Positions 30,101-37,402 of a stretch of DNA of 64,000 nt are shown one piece after another (within the stretch, counting starts at the first letter, position 1; each line of letters begins with the position of its first letter). The notes under the pieces are model-generated. The model saw only the letters and a list, made by a program, of their open reading frames with translations. It was not told the DNA's origin and searched no databases. Made by a program: the position numbers and the translations under genes. Source of the stretch: Panorpa germanica (taxonomy: Eukaryota; Arthropoda; Insecta; Mecoptera; Panorpidae); assembly GCA_963678705.1 (NCBI GenBank), contig OY783205.1:16802001-16866000 (forward strand), read 5' to 3'.

Positions 30101-32325
30101 ATTATTTATTTACAGATTTTTTACTGTTGACTTACTGGTGGTACAAGGTTCGTCTGTGTCCATTCAAATATATTAATAGTAACACAAAGTAAACAAACGA
30201 ATTAATGTTATTGATCATATTAAACGTTTAACAGAGAAAAAAAAACAGGTAAGAAATTTCTCTTTAAAATGAGTGTATACTTAGATCAAATTTATCTCGT
30301 GAATCGAATTACTCTTACTTACATATTGCGACTGTTTAAGAATTTAATGAGAAATAGTATATTAAAATTTGTTTTAATTATTTAAATTGTGGCACCACTT
30401 ATCAGAGCCGCATCTTACCCACTGAAAAACAATTTAAGAAATTGCAAATAAGTTTCTGAGATAACAATGTTATTATTCAGTTAAAAGTCCAAAGACAATT
30501 ACTGGGTTTAAAAAAGAATTACTTCTTGGAAAAGTAAAAACAAAGAAGATTTGTCACTCTTTGTCTGAGGATGGTACGTACTTCAGGAAGATACGTGTAG
30601 CTGTTGAGCGAAAGTATCAAGTATTACATACAGAATAACGGAAAGATGCAGAAATTCTCTATACAAGGATTTGTAAAGAAGTGTTTAAATTACATCCAGA
30701 ATGTGTTCTTGCTCCAAATTTTTCATAAGTGAAGACCTGTTTTTCAGATACGACAGATTTCAGATACGATATCCTTGTGTTGAAATAAAGCATTTTCTTT
30801 AAAAAGCGTAAAAAGTTATTTAGATATTAAGGATATTAAAAGACTTTTATTGCAATCAAGAATCAAGTACACCAATTTAGCAATTTATTTGATTAATTTT
30901 CCGTTTTAATGCCATATTATCCACATATAAATTCTCCTCCTGGCTTTGTTACTAATCTATGGATTTTTGTATTTTGATATTGTATAGAATTCTGTTCGTT
31001 ACCATAGAATGTATTTCAATTACTTTTTTAAAACATTTAAAAAAATACAAAATGAAGCATTCTTACTTTCTACAAAAATAACGTTTCATTAAAGTTTTAA
31101 TCTTTAAGACAACTGTCACGCGGGCCAACGACCTTGAACTTTGAACTTACCGGCTATGCAATAAATTATTTATATTTTATGTTACATCGTTATATTTATT
31201 AAGTTTTATATCGCAATAACAATGATACTGCCCAGAAAAGTTGGATATACATACTATCAGAGATGTGCGTTTTTCAAATACATATACTCAAAATGCAAAT
31301 ACAAAATAGTAAATACCTATTTTCTATTTTGTATTTAAATATCTTTTAAGAGTATAGAATTTTATATTTTATTTGAAAACTTTTACAAACCTATTTCTTA
31401 TTTGGAAAATACAAAATACTTTTTTCATTTTTGTTACTTCAGAGTATTAATCAGTAAATATTATTTTTTAATTTAAAGTTAAAACCCCTCCAATATTAGC
31501 ACCATCTATGATCTAAAAGTATCTACACAATTGTCTTAATACCCCCCATACTACCCCTACATGCGACATCCAACCTATATATATTTTCATTCATAAGTTG
31601 AACATTATTTAGACATGAGTATTTTTTAAACATATTATGCGACATAAACATGCTACACTAATAAAACCCCTACTTTTGCTATTTTTTTAAATTCTAGGTA
31701 GTATTTTTATGAAACAAAACTGTTTCAAAACAAAGTCGATCTTTATCAACGAGAATTCTCATAATTATTAGAAAAAAATAACATTTATATTAATAACATA
31801 AAGAGTATTCTATTTTCTCAAAAGTATTTTTAAAATACGTATTTTGTATTTAAATACTAACATGAAATTTATTTTGTATTTGAAATAGAAAAATAACGAG
31901 GTATTTGCATTTTGTATTTAAATGCTTTTGAAAAGCATTTGTGCACATCTCTGCATACTATATTCAAGATACACATTACATGGTATATTGCATATGCTAT
32001 GTATATGCTGTTGTGATGTAGTTTGCACTGAATTCAATAATAACACAGTTCCATTCCTTACTTAAGCGTCCCCTTTCCATAATTTAGTGACGGAGCTGCC
32101 CTTCTATTTTTACTTCCCATTATGCTGATTATTATCGTACGCTGACTCTGATTTACACAATTTCGAAACTACGACGTTAAAACGGCATTGCAGTGAAACG
32201 GCAATTAGCGTTACACACTCCGGACCATTGCTAACAATCAAACTATTTATACATGTCAAACACTGGGCACTTCAGGCACAGTACAGTACGTAAATAACTA
32301 ATTGCCTATGAAAATGTCTTACCAT
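5109..32325 (-). CDS. Candidate microexon-chain gene (5' end not found)
   Basis: On the minus strand a series of very short segments sits between YAG acceptors and GTAAGT/A-like donors. Three-nt exons: 32323 ATG, 31151 CCG, 31067 AAA, 30419 TGG, 14984 and 14744 AAC, 12400 AAT, 12252 GTG, 10963 TTT (GTGAGT donor), 10104 GCA, 9581 ACC, 7542 GTA, 6806 GTT, 6678 GTG (weak GTTAGT donor), 6599 AAA. Longer exons of 9, 18, 6, 24, 15 and 45 nt are listed separately. All internal lengths are multiples of three. Only one phase (two bases, whole codons, one base) keeps every longer exon open, and splicing in that phase gives about 65 codons ending in TAA at 5109. The product is rich in Pro, Glu, Asp and Cys and I do not recognise it. 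Leaving out the 6678 exon while keeping both neighbours would create a stop. The upstream exon and promoter were not found. Transposons fill the introns. No transcript evidence is available to me. Confidence 0.55.
6434..6478 (-). CDS. 45-nt exon of the microexon gene (acidic segment)
   Basis: It is bounded by cag at 6479-6481 and a perfect GTAAGT donor at 6433-6428. In the two-base phase it reads [14 protein letters not shown]. The one-base phase hits a stop and the zero phase is excluded by the 24-nt exon upstream. This is the longest internal exon and the best anchor for the reading frame. Confidence 0.6.
6599..6808 (-). CDS. Cluster of three 3-nt exons (GTT, GTG, AAA)
   Basis: 6806-6808 GTT lies between ccag and GTAAGT; 6678-6680 GTG between aaacag and GTTAGT (a poor donor); 6599-6601 AAA between tctcag and GTAAGT. 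Joined in order they carry the frame from the 15-nt exon into the 45-nt exon as Gly-Cys-Glu-Asn. GTT joined directly to AAA would make a TAA stop, so either the weak GTG exon is used or GTT and AAA are mutually exclusive. Confidence 0.5.
6944..6958 (-). CDS. 15-nt exon of the microexon gene
   Basis: A pyrimidine-rich acceptor (tttcgtttcacatag) lies upstream and a GTAAGT donor at 6943-6938. In the shared phase it reads R-E-D-D between split codons. The one-base phase gives a stop. Confidence 0.6.
7542..7544 (-). CDS. 3-nt exon GTA
   Basis: It lies between cattacag and GTAAGTG on the minus strand. Because the exon itself begins with GT, this could also be a recursive splice point. Length and position fit the chain. 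Confidence 0.45.
8143..8166 (-). CDS. 24-nt exon of the microexon gene (Pro/Ala-rich)
   Basis: Acceptor tatgtag at 8167-8169 and donor GTAAGT at 8142-8137. In the shared phase it reads P-A-P-P-I-V-A. The zero phase meets a stop, which helps fix the phase of the gene. An internal cag would allow a shorter 18-nt version that also keeps the frame. Confidence 0.6.
8810..9160 (+). mobile_element. LINE C-terminal relic 1
   Basis: Broken plus-strand frames read [16 protein letters not shown] near 8830 and [11 protein letters not shown] near 9128. The second phrase recurs as [15 protein letters not shown] in the better-preserved relic ending near 11990. It lies in an intron of the microexon gene, in the opposite orientation. 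Many frameshifts; no intact ORF. Confidence 0.5.
9581..10965 (-). CDS. 3-nt exons ACC, GCA and TTT (plus weaker candidates)
   Basis: 9581-9583 ACC lies between accatag and GTAAGT; 10104-10106 GCA between atacag and GTAAGT; 10963-10965 TTT between gcgtag and GTGAGT. Weaker sites in the same interval are 10594-10596 ACG (GTGTGT donor), 9988-9990 ATT (AAG acceptor without a pyrimidine tract) and an 18-nt candidate at 10776-10793 (AAG acceptor, GTAAAA donor). I would not rely on the weaker ones. Confidence 0.45.
11035..11990 (+). mobile_element. LINE C-terminal relic 2 (RT tail and zinc-knuckle end)
   Basis: The plus-strand frame at 11060-11275 reads [13 protein letters not shown], then [34 protein letters not shown]. 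This is the segment after the RT core in a LINE family widespread in insects (YLGY...VWG.GE..F..D..RR..FD.L...YG.EI). After frameshifts it continues as [17 protein letters not shown] near 11362 and as [20 protein letters not shown] at about 11745-11800, followed by a Cys/His-containing tail (CSVC, then an H and a C). The 3' end runs toward the (TA)n tract at 12073. Non-functional. Confidence 0.7.
12073..12132. repeat. (TA)n microsatellite
   Basis: About 60 nt of alternating T and A, just 3' of the LINE relic. It may have grown from the A/T-rich tail of that element. Confidence 0.9.
12252..12649 (-). CDS. Exons ACAATC (6 nt), AAT and GTG (3 nt)
   Basis: 12644-12649 ACAATC has acceptor aaagcag and donor GTAAGT. 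12400-12402 AAT has a strong pyrimidine-rich acceptor (cattttcttctag) and donor GTAAGT. 12252-12254 GTG has acceptor aaaacag and donor GTAAAT. In the shared phase they contribute His-Asn-Gln-Cys across the junctions. The 6-nt exon sits in a diverged copy of the repeat cassette seen at 14486-15045. Confidence 0.5.
12990..13285. repeat. Diverged copy of the 240-bp exon-bearing cassette
   Basis: Similar along its length to the tandem units at 14486-15045 (shared phrases such as gcgtaatttgttgatag, cattgcataacatattta and caattaataagaaagg). The splice segment has decayed here (gtcgttac with no acceptor at the right spacing), so this copy probably contributes no exon. Confidence 0.75.
13623..13881. 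mobile_element. hAT-type MITE with 8-bp target duplication
   Basis: The termini are CAGAGGCGGCCTTA (left) and the complement of CAGGGGCGGCCTTA (right). The flanks are TACAAGAG at 13615-13622 and 13882-13889, an exact 8-bp duplication as made by hAT transposases. It is 259 bp long with no transposase. A one-ended fragment of the same family lies at about 52095-52150. Confidence 0.9.
14486..15045. repeat. Tandem 240-bp repeat carrying 3-nt exons
   Basis: Three head-to-tail units (the third truncated) with a period of 240-241 bp, judged by the acttac donors at 14497, 14738 and 14978. In units two and three the minus strand reads gattatag, AAC, GTAAGT, giving 3-nt exons at 14744-14746 and 14984-14986. 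In unit one the equivalent interval is 7 nt and would break the frame. Related copies are at 12630-12700 and 12990-13285. Each extra active unit would add one in-frame codon's worth of bases. Confidence 0.75.
15360..15590 (-). pseudogene. Unrecognised decayed coding stretch
   Basis: One minus-strand frame is open for about 75 codons apart from two adjacent TAA codons near 15490. It reads [20 protein letters not shown] before them and [20 protein letters not shown] after. I do not recognise the family. It lies between the tandem cassette and the Helitron 3' end and may be a transposon relic. Confidence 0.3.
15760..15777 (-). terminator. Helitron 3' hairpin (copy 1)
   Basis: A 6-bp stem GGCGAA/TTCGCC around a 6-nt loop ends 8 nt before the CTAG terminus. 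Such a hairpin close to the CTRR end is the normal signal for ending rolling-circle transfer. The same hairpin is at 62091-62108 in copy 2. Confidence 0.85.
16001..16321 (-). pseudogene. Helitron helicase, C-terminal piece (copy 1)
   Basis: Reads [39 protein letters not shown] and [10 protein letters not shown], the last motifs of the PIF1-like SF1 helicase of Helitrons. Upstream it is cut at 16321 by the DNA-transposon insertion. By comparison with copy 2, 284 bp of helicase sequence (62653-62936 there) is missing at this junction, so the event was an insertion plus a deletion. Confidence 0.9.
16418..16478. repeat. Perfect 29-bp inverted repeat with 3-nt loop
   Basis: Arms 16418-16446 and 16450-16478 are exact reverse complements around GAA; the core is TAGGCCTACC / GGTAGGCCTA. 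It lies directly upstream of the first likely transposase Met at 16480. The perfect match stands out against the decay of the neighbouring gene. It could be a recently formed snap-back end, or an element end kept by gene conversion. Confidence 0.9.
16480..18042 (+). pseudogene. tnp2/CMC-like transposase, frameshifted
   Basis: Part one (to 17434) reads [20 protein letters not shown], then [32 protein letters not shown] with CCERCTIEG, and [15 protein letters not shown] followed by [16 protein letters not shown]. Part two (from 17431, next frame) begins IHLPDDV and continues [20 protein letters not shown]. This order matches animal transposase-domain proteins related to tnp2 with a DUF4218-like tail. 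The frame switches within the conserved H-S-L-I-H-L motif near 17425, so a small indel split the gene. Family assignment is from memory of motifs; the superfamily name is uncertain. Confidence 0.7.
18310..18571. repeat. Array of CCAAG/CTTGG words at the transposon's right side
   Basis: Short words such as GGGCCAGGCTTG, GGTATCCAAG and GCTTGGGCCAGGC recur many times in about 250 bp, in both orientations. Subterminal repeat arrays of this kind are typical transposase-binding regions of CACTA/CMC-like elements. No such array is obvious at the left end. Confidence 0.65.
18572..18950 (-). pseudogene. Helitron helicase, middle piece (copy 1)
   Basis: Reads [20 protein letters not shown] (Walker B region and following motif), then TNMRVQ and [20 protein letters not shown]. 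The Walker A part is absent. The Rep frame ends at PFAATLMY and this piece begins within [12 protein letters not shown], so an internal deletion joined Rep to the middle of the helicase out of frame. Confidence 0.85.
18953..20341 (-). pseudogene. Helitron Rep (HUH nuclease) domain, copy 1
   Basis: The motifs run in the Helitron order: [59 protein letters not shown] and [12 protein letters not shown], the last with the two catalytic tyrosines. The HUH motif normally reads H-x-H; here the second His codon is TAT (Tyr) at 19715-19717, while copy 2 still has CAT at 63868-63870. The N-terminal 15 or so codons before GVSTNK look non-coding and end in a 3'-splice-like tttgcattttcag (about 20285), so a small intron may precede this exon. 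Single-stranded DNA nicking and joining would be abolished. Confidence 0.9.
20345..21465 (-). pseudogene. Helitron N-terminal region, copy 1 (two frames)
   Basis: Starts [13 protein letters not shown] at 21465. A C-x2-C ... C-C finger ([23 protein letters not shown]) is followed by [16 protein letters not shown], the usual Helitron-like N-terminal domain. Near 20880 the frame shifts into [15 protein letters not shown] and [20 protein letters not shown], ending at 20345. A low-complexity His/Thr-rich stretch at about 20900-20990 lies just before the shift and may have caused it. Non-coding Helitron sequence continues to 21728 and, beyond the retroelement, at 29264-29548. Confidence 0.85.
21733..21969 (-). 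repeat. 3' LTR
   Basis: 237 bp, apparently identical to the 5' LTR. Reads TGTTACCACG at its start and AAGTTAATT at its end in element orientation. Contains a TATATAAG box and two AATAAA signals. Confidence 0.95.
21991..23694 (-). CDS. env: Envelope glycoprotein (insect errantivirus type)
   Basis: The first Met gives 513 residues (from 23532), but the frame stays open upstream to about 23694 and a candidate 3' splice site (ttgttacag) ends at 23669, so the protein is probably made from a spliced mRNA. The upstream part includes a GLYPIQRG phrase typical of the N-terminus of this family. R-N-K-R at residues 56-59 is a furin-type cleavage site, followed by a hydrophobic/glycine-containing segment expected for a fusion peptide. 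Several N-x-S/T sites are present. A membrane anchor spans roughly residues 464-484, followed by a short basic, then acidic, tail. Related to baculovirus F proteins. No frameshift or stop is visible. Confidence 0.9.
23700..27600 (-). CDS. pol: Pol polyprotein: protease, RT, RNase H, integrase
   Basis: Pol overlaps the end of gag in the -1 frame (gag stop at 27596), as expected for frameshift expression. Protease reads LLLDTGSN about 20 residues before the Met at 27464. RT shows [26 protein letters not shown] and the catalytic [11 protein letters not shown]; RNase H has [11 protein letters not shown] and ITDHKPL; integrase has an H-H...C-x2-C finger (CLTCKQQ) and the D,D-35-E triad in [16 protein letters not shown] and APVERLHS, then a GPYEV segment. 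About 1300 residues in all, uninterrupted to the stop at 23700. The tail after GPY (about 150 residues) is longer than the integrase core needs and I do not assign it. Confidence 0.95.
27596..28688 (-). pseudogene. gag: Gag, interrupted
   Basis: The first frame runs from 28688 ([16 protein letters not shown]) through a capsid-like segment to a Pro/Gln/Tyr-rich tract and stops at 27954. Downstream coding sense resumes in another frame (about 27905 to 27596), ending in an acidic Glu/Tyr-rich tail. So there is a premature stop plus a frame change in the Pro-rich region. The site of change is near a T-run/A-run (ccttttaaaaag, about 27900). I see no CCHC knuckle. Whether this is a mutation that disables the copy, or some form of recoding, cannot be decided from one copy; mutation is the simpler view. 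Confidence 0.75.
29017..29027 (-). other. Primer-binding site, tRNA-Ser type
   Basis: The minus strand reads TGGCGCAGTCG at the inner edge of the 5' LTR, complementary to a tRNA ending CGACTGCG-CCA, which is insect tRNA-Ser. The following bases fit less well. Confidence 0.75.
29027..29263 (-). repeat. 5' LTR with promoter and polyadenylation signals
   Basis: TATATAAG lies at 29175-29168 (minus), and AATAAA at 29106-29101 and 29093-29088. The short length and layout agree with a TATA-driven gypsy-family LTR. No coding content. Confidence 0.95.
29264..29548 (-). mobile_element. Helitron 5' terminal segment
   Basis: The minus strand starts TCTACTATATAAAAATAAG and continues with GGGTTTTCCTTCCTGACG, a well-known arthropod Helitron 5' end. 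It is separated from the Rep coding part by the retroelement. Confidence 0.9.
30136..30153 (-). CDS. 18-nt exon of the microexon gene
   Basis: Acceptor gacacag at 30154-30156 and donor GTAAGT at 30135-30130. In the shared phase it reads E-P-C-T-T. All three frames are open, so it is consistent with the common phase but does not prove it. Confidence 0.5.
30323..30331 (-). CDS. 9-nt exon of the microexon gene
   Basis: TCGCAATAT between cttaaacag and GTAAGTAAG. It contributes Val-Ala-Ile-Tyr across its junctions in the shared phase. Confidence 0.5.
30419..32325 (-). CDS. 3-nt exons TGG, AAA, CCG and ATG
   Basis: 30419-30421 TGG lies between a strong acceptor (aattgtttttcag) and GTAAGA. 31067-31069 AAA lies between ttatttttgtag and GTAAGA. 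31151-31153 CCG lies between attgcatag and GTAAGT. 32323-32325 ATG lies between atgcacag and GTAAGA. These are the most 5' exons I can find; in the shared phase they give Ala-Glu-Met plus split codons. The hAT MITE at 31258-31953 sits in the intron between CCG and ATG. Confidence 0.5.
31258..31953. mobile_element. hAT-type MITE with 8-bp target duplication
   Basis: Termini are CAGAGATGTGC and its exact complement, flanked by CATACTAT at 31250-31257 and 31954-31961. The interior is full of AAATAC/TATTTTGTATTT repeats close to both ends and lacks a transposase. Part of the interior (about 31490-31570) is similar, inverted, to 37090-37180. Confidence 0.9.
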
Positions 32326-32329
32326 CTGT

Positions 32330-33180
32330 GCATTGAAGACGTAGTGAAGTAGTGGAAATGGTAATCACGAGAAGGGATGAAAAAACAAATTGACTTTAAT
32401 ACATGATTTTTCTAGTTCCAGATAGAAAATTATCTTGCAGTACAAGTTTCACTCTTGATAGCTTGCTACAAATTAGATTCAAGGATCAATTTCTGCTTCT
32501 CTTTCATAAATTATTTAACGGAGCAAATTTTACACTTACTAGTTTACTACAAGCCAACTGTGATACATTTTCTACCTGGGTTTTGTATTTTTTATAAATT
32601 TTCAGATTAGTTATAAAATTTTAAATTATTTTATTTGTTTTATATTGAAGCAGTGAAACAAAGTCTGTGGCGCAGTTTTAGAATATATAGAGTTGTACAA
32701 GTCTATGAATGAAATCGAAAACACCGCCCATACCAAAATGGATTCGAGCGTCCACAGTGAAGATATTGTCCGAATCGAGTTAAATGGTGGGATTTTACTA
32801 TTGGGAAACACTAAAAGTAAAATGAAGTGCAACAAACAAATATTATTTCAAATGCAAAGGGTTCACTCATTTTACTTTAAACCTACCAATTACATCAATT
32901 AATTTCTGTATTAAAAAATGCACAAAGTTAAGCTTTTAATTTCTTAAAATTTTTAAAAATTGACAGTTATTTGGTATATATATTTTTATTAGAAAATGTA
33001 CCTTTTCTTATTAGCTAATGATTAAAAACCAATAATGTTATTATTTATAAATTTTATTATATTATAAGTAGCGATGGTAAACAGCTGTTATTGCACATTA
33101 ATAACATTTACACTTTTACAATGAACAAACGCAAACTTCTCCAAATTATTGTACATAATATTTGCGTGTTATGTTTAAAG
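32330..33180. other. Intergenic, no gene seen
   Basis: AT-rich sequence between the first microexon found and the end of the LRR gene. A minus-strand AATAAA at 33058-33053 probably serves the LRR gene. A splice-like 18-nt interval near 32540 has a stop in the microexon gene's phase. Confidence 0.5.
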
Positions 33181-33182
33181 AA

Positions 33183-35367
33183 TTAAAAAATTTTATCATG
33201 ATGATATGTTTCATTTAAATAAATTTCGTTGTCTATGAAATCTCTTAGCTGCAGTAAACGAGGTAACCTTGGCATTCGAAGAATCTGAAAAACAAATTTT
33301 ATTAGAATATTATAAAGTTGAAATGACAAAAATGTGTAAATACATGTAGTTGCAGAATGCAGTTGTAATATCTCTGGTGAGTGTTCCCAACTAAAGAAAT
33401 ATAATTTCTTTACATAATCTTACATAAAATTCTTTATTAATTTATGTCGAAAAATATTTTTTATTATGTATCCTTACATATTATTAAGCAAAAAATATTA
33501 TGTAATAGGTAAACTTTTTTATGATAAATGAACCGCAAAAATATGTTACTGTAACTAGTAACTATATTACAAGATTAACATATTCTATCACGCCATCTCT
33601 GCACCGATTTAAACTGGGTTACATAAAACCAAATCGTTTAAAATATCTGCTTAATTTGTACATACCCCTTTCAGTTGTTGAAAATAAAATGGAAAAGTCA
33701 CTGTTAAAATCTGCTTCCGGTCAGTCTGTTGATTGATTTTATCCACTATTCTTTCAACCATCTGAGTAAAATCGTCATTGGCGTATTCAAATTCATCGTC
33801 CACGAATTCAATAAACTGTGAACAAACAAAACACATGAAAAGAATAATAAATACGCTTAAGTAACACTTAAAATATTTAAACAAGCTGTTGTTGGCTTAT
33901 AGCGTAAAAACAGTTTTAAATTGAAACATTCAATAAAGCTTTAATATATCCAATTTGAAAAATAGGAATCTACCCAATTAAATTTTAAATTGTTGACGAA
34001 AGAAATTAGTCAGTGTTGATACTTACTCTTAGTGTGTCATTCACCAGCAGCGGTAATGAAAAGCTTTGTTCAATAACTGCACAATGTCCAATTCTAACCA
34101 TTTCCAAAGTTTTGCATCCACTTAAAATGGTCAGACAGTCTGCGTTAAATAATTTACCCGCATAAAATATACTAAATTTCTTTAATTTTGGTAATTTAAC
34201 AAGATGATCTACTCCTTCTTTTGAAAGATTTGTCGGTTCGAATAAATCAATATCTTTTAAATTTAGACAATTTTCGGAAATCACTTTTAATACGTTGTCA
34301 ATTTCTATAGCCGGTACATGCAATCCAAGAGTTGTTAGTTTTGTTAATTCTCTTAGTGACTGAAATGACATCGATTGAAACACAGGAAGCGTAAGTGTCC
34401 TTAAGTTAGGTAATAGTTCCACTAAGCTTCTAACCAAGTTGTATTCAAGTTCGTGAGTAAATGTTACATCCTCACATATCTGCAAGGAATCCAGGTTTAA
34501 GATTTTCAAACGCTCAAATAAGATATTATCACTAAATAGAAAGTTTCCTTTGAGACTAAGTTTTTTCAATTTTAGAGGCAAATATCTCAAGAAGTGACTA
34601 CTTGGTTCCACAACCAACAATTTAACATGTAACTCGACAAGTTGAGGATTATTTTGTAATAATATTTGTAACATTGAGTCATCTGTCAACTCAATATGCA
34701 GTGATTTGAAACTGGTGTGTCTACTTAATATTCGCATCTGGTCTAGATCTAATTTGGTGTCTAAATACAGTGATTCCAACTGCCAATTTTTCATGCACCT
34801 TAAAAGTATGTTAAGATTTAGTTGTCTGAATCCAATCAATGTTAGTGACTTAATTGACTTTCGTAATTTCTTAAAACACATTCCATTAATAGGTGTATAA
34901 TTAAAATCACGAATGGTCACTTCCCGAAGCCCGCGATTGCTTTGAAATAACTGTCCCAACACATTATCATCAACTTTTCCGCAGGTAATTGAAAGTGACT
35001 TCAACGTGGTCAGACTGCTTAATGCTACCACATCTTCTTTTATCAATGGTATCGCCGGTATGTTTAAAACCTCTATTCGACGGCAATGTGTGCTGATGGA
35101 AATAGGAAGTTCTTCAAACTCTTCTAAATATCGCTTTCTAGTTAACTTGAGAGTCCGTAAATTCTTAATCAATGATAAATCAATTGTAGAGATTTGGTTA
35201 TCTAGAAATTCGTCAACATCGAGCACTCGGAGCCTCTGCCAATGTGAATCCACAGGTTCGAATTGCCCACGAAACACTGTAATAAAATTAAGTACGTCGT
35301 TGTACTGTAGATATGACAGTATTGGCAACACACTATAAGTATCTAAAGTTTCCATGGACGTTTCCAT
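33183..35367 (-). CDS. F-box-like leucine-rich-repeat protein, three exons
   Basis: Exon 1 is 35367-34027 (447 codons), exon 2 33815-33666 (50 codons), exon 3 33284-33183 (33 codons plus TAA): 530 residues. Donors are AGA/GTAAGT and GGG/GTATGT, acceptors ttgttcacag and tttgtttttcag, all phase 0. The N-terminus (LPILSYLQYNDVLNFITVF, then HWQRLRVLDVDEF) resembles an F-box. Residues about 60-445 are irregular leucine-rich repeats of 24-28 residues (for example LTTLKSLSIT, LVELLPNLRTLTLPVF, LKDIDLFEPTNLSKEGVDHL). Exon 2 is acidic and exon 3 short and charged. F-box/LRR proteins usually recruit targets to SCF ubiquitin ligases; that role is inference here. The duplicate at 43743-49928 shares all exons and splice sites, which supports this model. 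Confidence 0.85.
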
Positions 35368-35369
35368 GA

Positions 35370-37400
35370 CGATTGCGTTGATGAGATATTGATTACACCT
35401 ATAAAAATGTAAATGTGAATTTAAAATTAAATTTGTCGCTAGAAAAGTCGTAACAGAACAGTTAGCTTATGTACTACATTTTAAAAATTGCCGGAGTGGA
35501 GTGGCCCTTTTATTGTTTAATTTTGATTGTCATTACAGCAATAGTTATCTGAACGTGAAATTAATTGTTTTATTAATTATAATATAATATATTAATAGTT
35601 TTAAAATTATATTATAATTTATAACCCTACTTTGTTTTTTGCCACTTTCAGTGATAGAACTGTTTATTTTCATGTGCTTAAATTGCTTTAAGAGCGCAAT
35701 ACGATAGGCCTTTCTTATTTTAATCACACAAAGATCGTAGTTATTGCGTTTATGTTTGTCAGAGGTTTCACAATACGTACCATGTGACGATAAGTCTTCC
35801 TTTAACGCAGCGCTCTTAATTTCTAACTTATTTAGTGCCGACAGGATGCAATAATTGAATAGAGAGTGAAGCGAATGGGGTTTAATATGGCAGTTTTGAG
35901 AAATGTTTAAGTGCAGTTATAAATTGAATTTAAATAGGGTATTTATTAAGGGTTGCTTCCTGATCCCTTAAGTTTAATAAAAATGGAGCCCTCCGGTCAA
36001 AGGATTGTGTTGAGGTATTTATCGTCTGGTACTTAAGGAGAGACGGTAGTCTATAGCTCGAAAGTTTAAAGTATTTTGAGGATTGTATTTCTATAATAAA
36101 ATTAACGAAAAACGATATTTTAACTTTTTAGACTTATTATTAAACAAAAGTTTTAAAATCAAAAATATAGAGACCCTAAATAAATTAGATACTGTCAAAA
36201 CATTAGACCTGGGCGGCGTTGCCGATTTTGGCTCTTGTATTTATCTAAGAAATAAATACAAAGACTATTATTAATTAGTATTAGTATAGTTATGGTCGGA
36301 ACAAGAAAAAAAAAATAATTTCAAAATTTGACAAAATGGCGAGCTTTTGAAATTGGAATTCTATAAACGGTGTTTTTTTACCAGTTGCTTAACGAAAAAA
36401 GATACCAAATTATTGAAATAAAAAAATGATTCTAGTTCCAACGATAGCTATTGATGTTGTAAATAACGTATTAAAGTTTACGACAATTCCAATTCCATTC
36501 CAAAAAAAGTAATTTTGAATTAAATAAGATGATAGTTTTAAATATGCTATGGCTATAGATATATGCTAAAGCGGCTGTGGAAACGAAGCTATCGGCAATA
36601 TTCTTTAAAAAAATTAAAATCACATTCTTAACAGACAATACTTTCGAAATATCAAAAAATAAAAAAATCGATTTTTTGAAAATTCTAGTCCCTCCTTAAA
36701 TATGTCTAATATGTACGATGCGAAGTTGCGAGATTTTGTAAGGAAAGGATCAAGATGTATGATGGCATGTGGATATTAAATTAAAGAAAGGATGTTGAAT
36801 AAAATAAGCTGGACACGTACCTGATTGTCTAGATTGTAGACTCGGATGGCAGCAAGTTAGTCTTCAGTGTAACGTTTCTTTTTCTATATAATGTCGAAGA
36901 ACCTGGTTTCACAATTATTATTTGTAGGTAGTTGAATTAGGTAAAGAAAGTATTTATGCATGTGCATTTGAGTAGGATTGAAAAGGTTTGTGTTTGTACG
37001 ATCTCATTTGAATGTAGAAAATAATGAACTAGCTTAAGCCATAAACAGGTTTAGGTAAAGGAGAATCTGAATATCTTAGGGTGGGGGTAATAGTGCGGAT
37101 AACTAACAGGTACATCTATTACTTCCACTCAGAAATATCAAAACAATTGTACTCTGCTTTTGAACCATAGATGGTGCTAACGTTGATTTTGTCAATTGTA
37201 TTGGGTTTGCAATACGCTTTTTTAAATGTGTTAGCAAAAGGCTGGTAAACTTCTTATCTTTGGTCAGATCTGTTAAAAGTTATTTATTATAAATTTTTTC
37301 AAATACCAAAATTTCAACATTTCAATTTCTGTTTTACCGCATATTTATTAGTCAAAGTTATGACGTCACTCATTTACTACTGAAGGTTGTGATCTAATAA
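35370..37400. other. Upstream region of the LRR gene, no further gene seen
   Basis: AT-rich with only short shadow frames. It includes the likely promoter of the LRR gene (just right of 35367) and, at 37090-37180, an inverted fragment related to the hAT MITE at 31258-31953. Confidence 0.4.
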
Positions 37401-37402
37401 GC

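Noticed and set aside
32153..32170. 12-nt candidate exon upstream of the MITE
   Set aside because: The acceptor region (acgtcgtag) has no pyrimidine tract and the donor is only GTAAAT.
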